A stretch of DNA of 12,829 bases from an uncultured Oscillospiraceae bacterium (GTDB lineage Bacteria; Bacillota; Clostridia; Oscillospirales; Acutalibacteraceae): contig CABQAA010000025.1 in assembly GCA_902461995.1 (NCBI GenBank), positions 1-12,829 on the forward strand, in the 5' to 3' direction. The notes beneath the pieces were generated by a model. That model was not told where the DNA came from, searched no databases, and was given only the letters and a program-made list of their open reading frames with translations. Shown here piece after piece: positions 12,344 to 12,829 of the stretch (its first letter is position 1; each line of letters starts with the position of its first letter). The position numbers were made by a program, and so were the translations under genes.

Positions 12344-12829
12344 TTATTTGAAACGACGCACCTTTTTCCGGCCCTGCCGGCGGCGGTTGCGGTTGTGTAC
12401 GATGTTGAGCACAACGTATCCGACCATCAGCAGGCCGATCAAAGCGATACCCGCGTAGAACCAAGGGGAGACGAGAAACTGGCGGAATTTCTCCCAGGCG
12501 GAGAGCAGGTCGCTTCGCTTGGCGCTTTCGGCCGTGACCAGATCCACTTCCCCGATCTTTTGGTCGATATTCAGAAACAGCTCGACCTTGCCGACGACCT
12601 GATCCTTTTCCACCGGGGCGGTGAGAGAATCGGCCGTCTTGGTGACGACGCGGATGACCTGGGAGGCATCCACACCCGATGCGACAATGGTGGAAAAGTC
12701 CGCGACCGGCACCATGGCGATGGAATCGGTCTCCCACGACAGGCCGACATCGATCCGGCCGACGGGTTCGTTTTTGCGCAGCAGGGTTTTATAGGAAAAG
12801 TCTTTGAATCCCCATCGGAGCAGGCGGGA
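12344..12829 (-). CDS. D-alanyl-D-alanine carboxypeptidase, C-terminal part (partial)
   Basis: The frame is open to the right window edge, so only the last 161 residues are present; the catalytic serine domain is outside. DacF/PBP5-type enzymes trim the terminal D-Ala of peptidoglycan stem peptides outside the membrane. Seen: the SRLLRWGFKDFSYKTL end of the transpeptidase-like domain (1–16), a PBP5-C-type beta domain including LTAPVEKDQVVGKVELFLN (69–87), and a C-terminal anchor: hydrophobic helix about 122–144 followed by a very basic tail RNRRRQGRKKVRRFK. Gram-positive homologues more often end in an amphipathic helix, whereas this one has a full transmembrane segment. Transcribed toward pgk, but a terminator intervenes. 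Confidence 0.85.
   Translation of the reverse strand, partial: SRLLRWGFKDFSYKTLLRKNEPVGRIDVGLSWETDSIAMVPVADFSTIVASGVDASQVIRVVTKTADSLTAPVEKDQVVGKVELFLNIDQKIGEVDLVTAESAKRSDLLSAWEKFRQFLVSPWFYAGIALIGLLMVGYVVLNIVHNRNRRRQGRKKVRRFK

Noticed and set aside
1..12829. Mobile element, CRISPR array, toxin–antitoxin or defence system
   Set aside because: No transposase, integrase, repeat-spacer pattern, or small gene pair was seen; all substantial genes are housekeeping.

Overview
The window is the chromosomal replication-origin neighbourhood of a bacterium, most likely a moderately GC-rich Clostridia member (Oscillospiraceae/Ruminococcaceae-like). The basis is the classical Firmicutes layout recF–S4–dnaN–dnaA / rpmH–rnpA–yidD–yidC–jag, AAAGGAG-type ribosome binding sites, sigma-A-like promoters, and a glycolytic gene set with a cofactor-independent phosphoglycerate mutase. 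The species is not identifiable by eye.

Layout, left to right. 1–3375 (minus strand): the 5' part of recF, a small S4 RNA-binding gene, dnaN and dnaA, all reading leftward. The 372-nt dnaA–dnaN spacer holds a probable origin unwinding site: two DnaA-like boxes, a GC block, a TACTAT-type trinucleotide tract and an AT-rich stretch, plus many degenerate DnaA-like boxes. The 371-nt spacer between dnaA and rpmH carries divergent promoters. 3747–6823 (plus strand): rpmH, rnpA, yidD, yidC and jag, closed by a very long bidirectional terminator hairpin. 6873–7068 holds nothing I can recognise. 7069–12343 (minus strand): a NUDIX hydrolase, then a pgk–tpiA–AIM24-like–gpmI glycolytic cluster (transcribed in that order). 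12344–12829 (minus strand): the C-terminal part of a D-alanyl-D-alanine carboxypeptidase, cut by the window edge.

How the genes work together: DnaA opens oriC, DnaN clamps the polymerase and RecF serves gap repair. rpmH/rnpA make ribosomal protein L34 and the RNase P protein, while yidD/yidC/jag support membrane-protein insertion and RNA-level control of envelope growth. Pgk, TpiA and GpmI are lower-glycolysis enzymes. They are transcribed toward the origin, so they would be head-on to the rightward fork, and mnmE/mnmG, which usually follow jag in Firmicutes, are absent. This points to a rearrangement just downstream of jag.

I see no transposon, CRISPR array, tRNA, rRNA, phage gene or defence system here, and no convincing novel multi-gene system. 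The points most worth a second look are the origin architecture, the AIM24-like gene inside the glycolytic cluster, the head-on orientation, and some unexplained inverted repeats.
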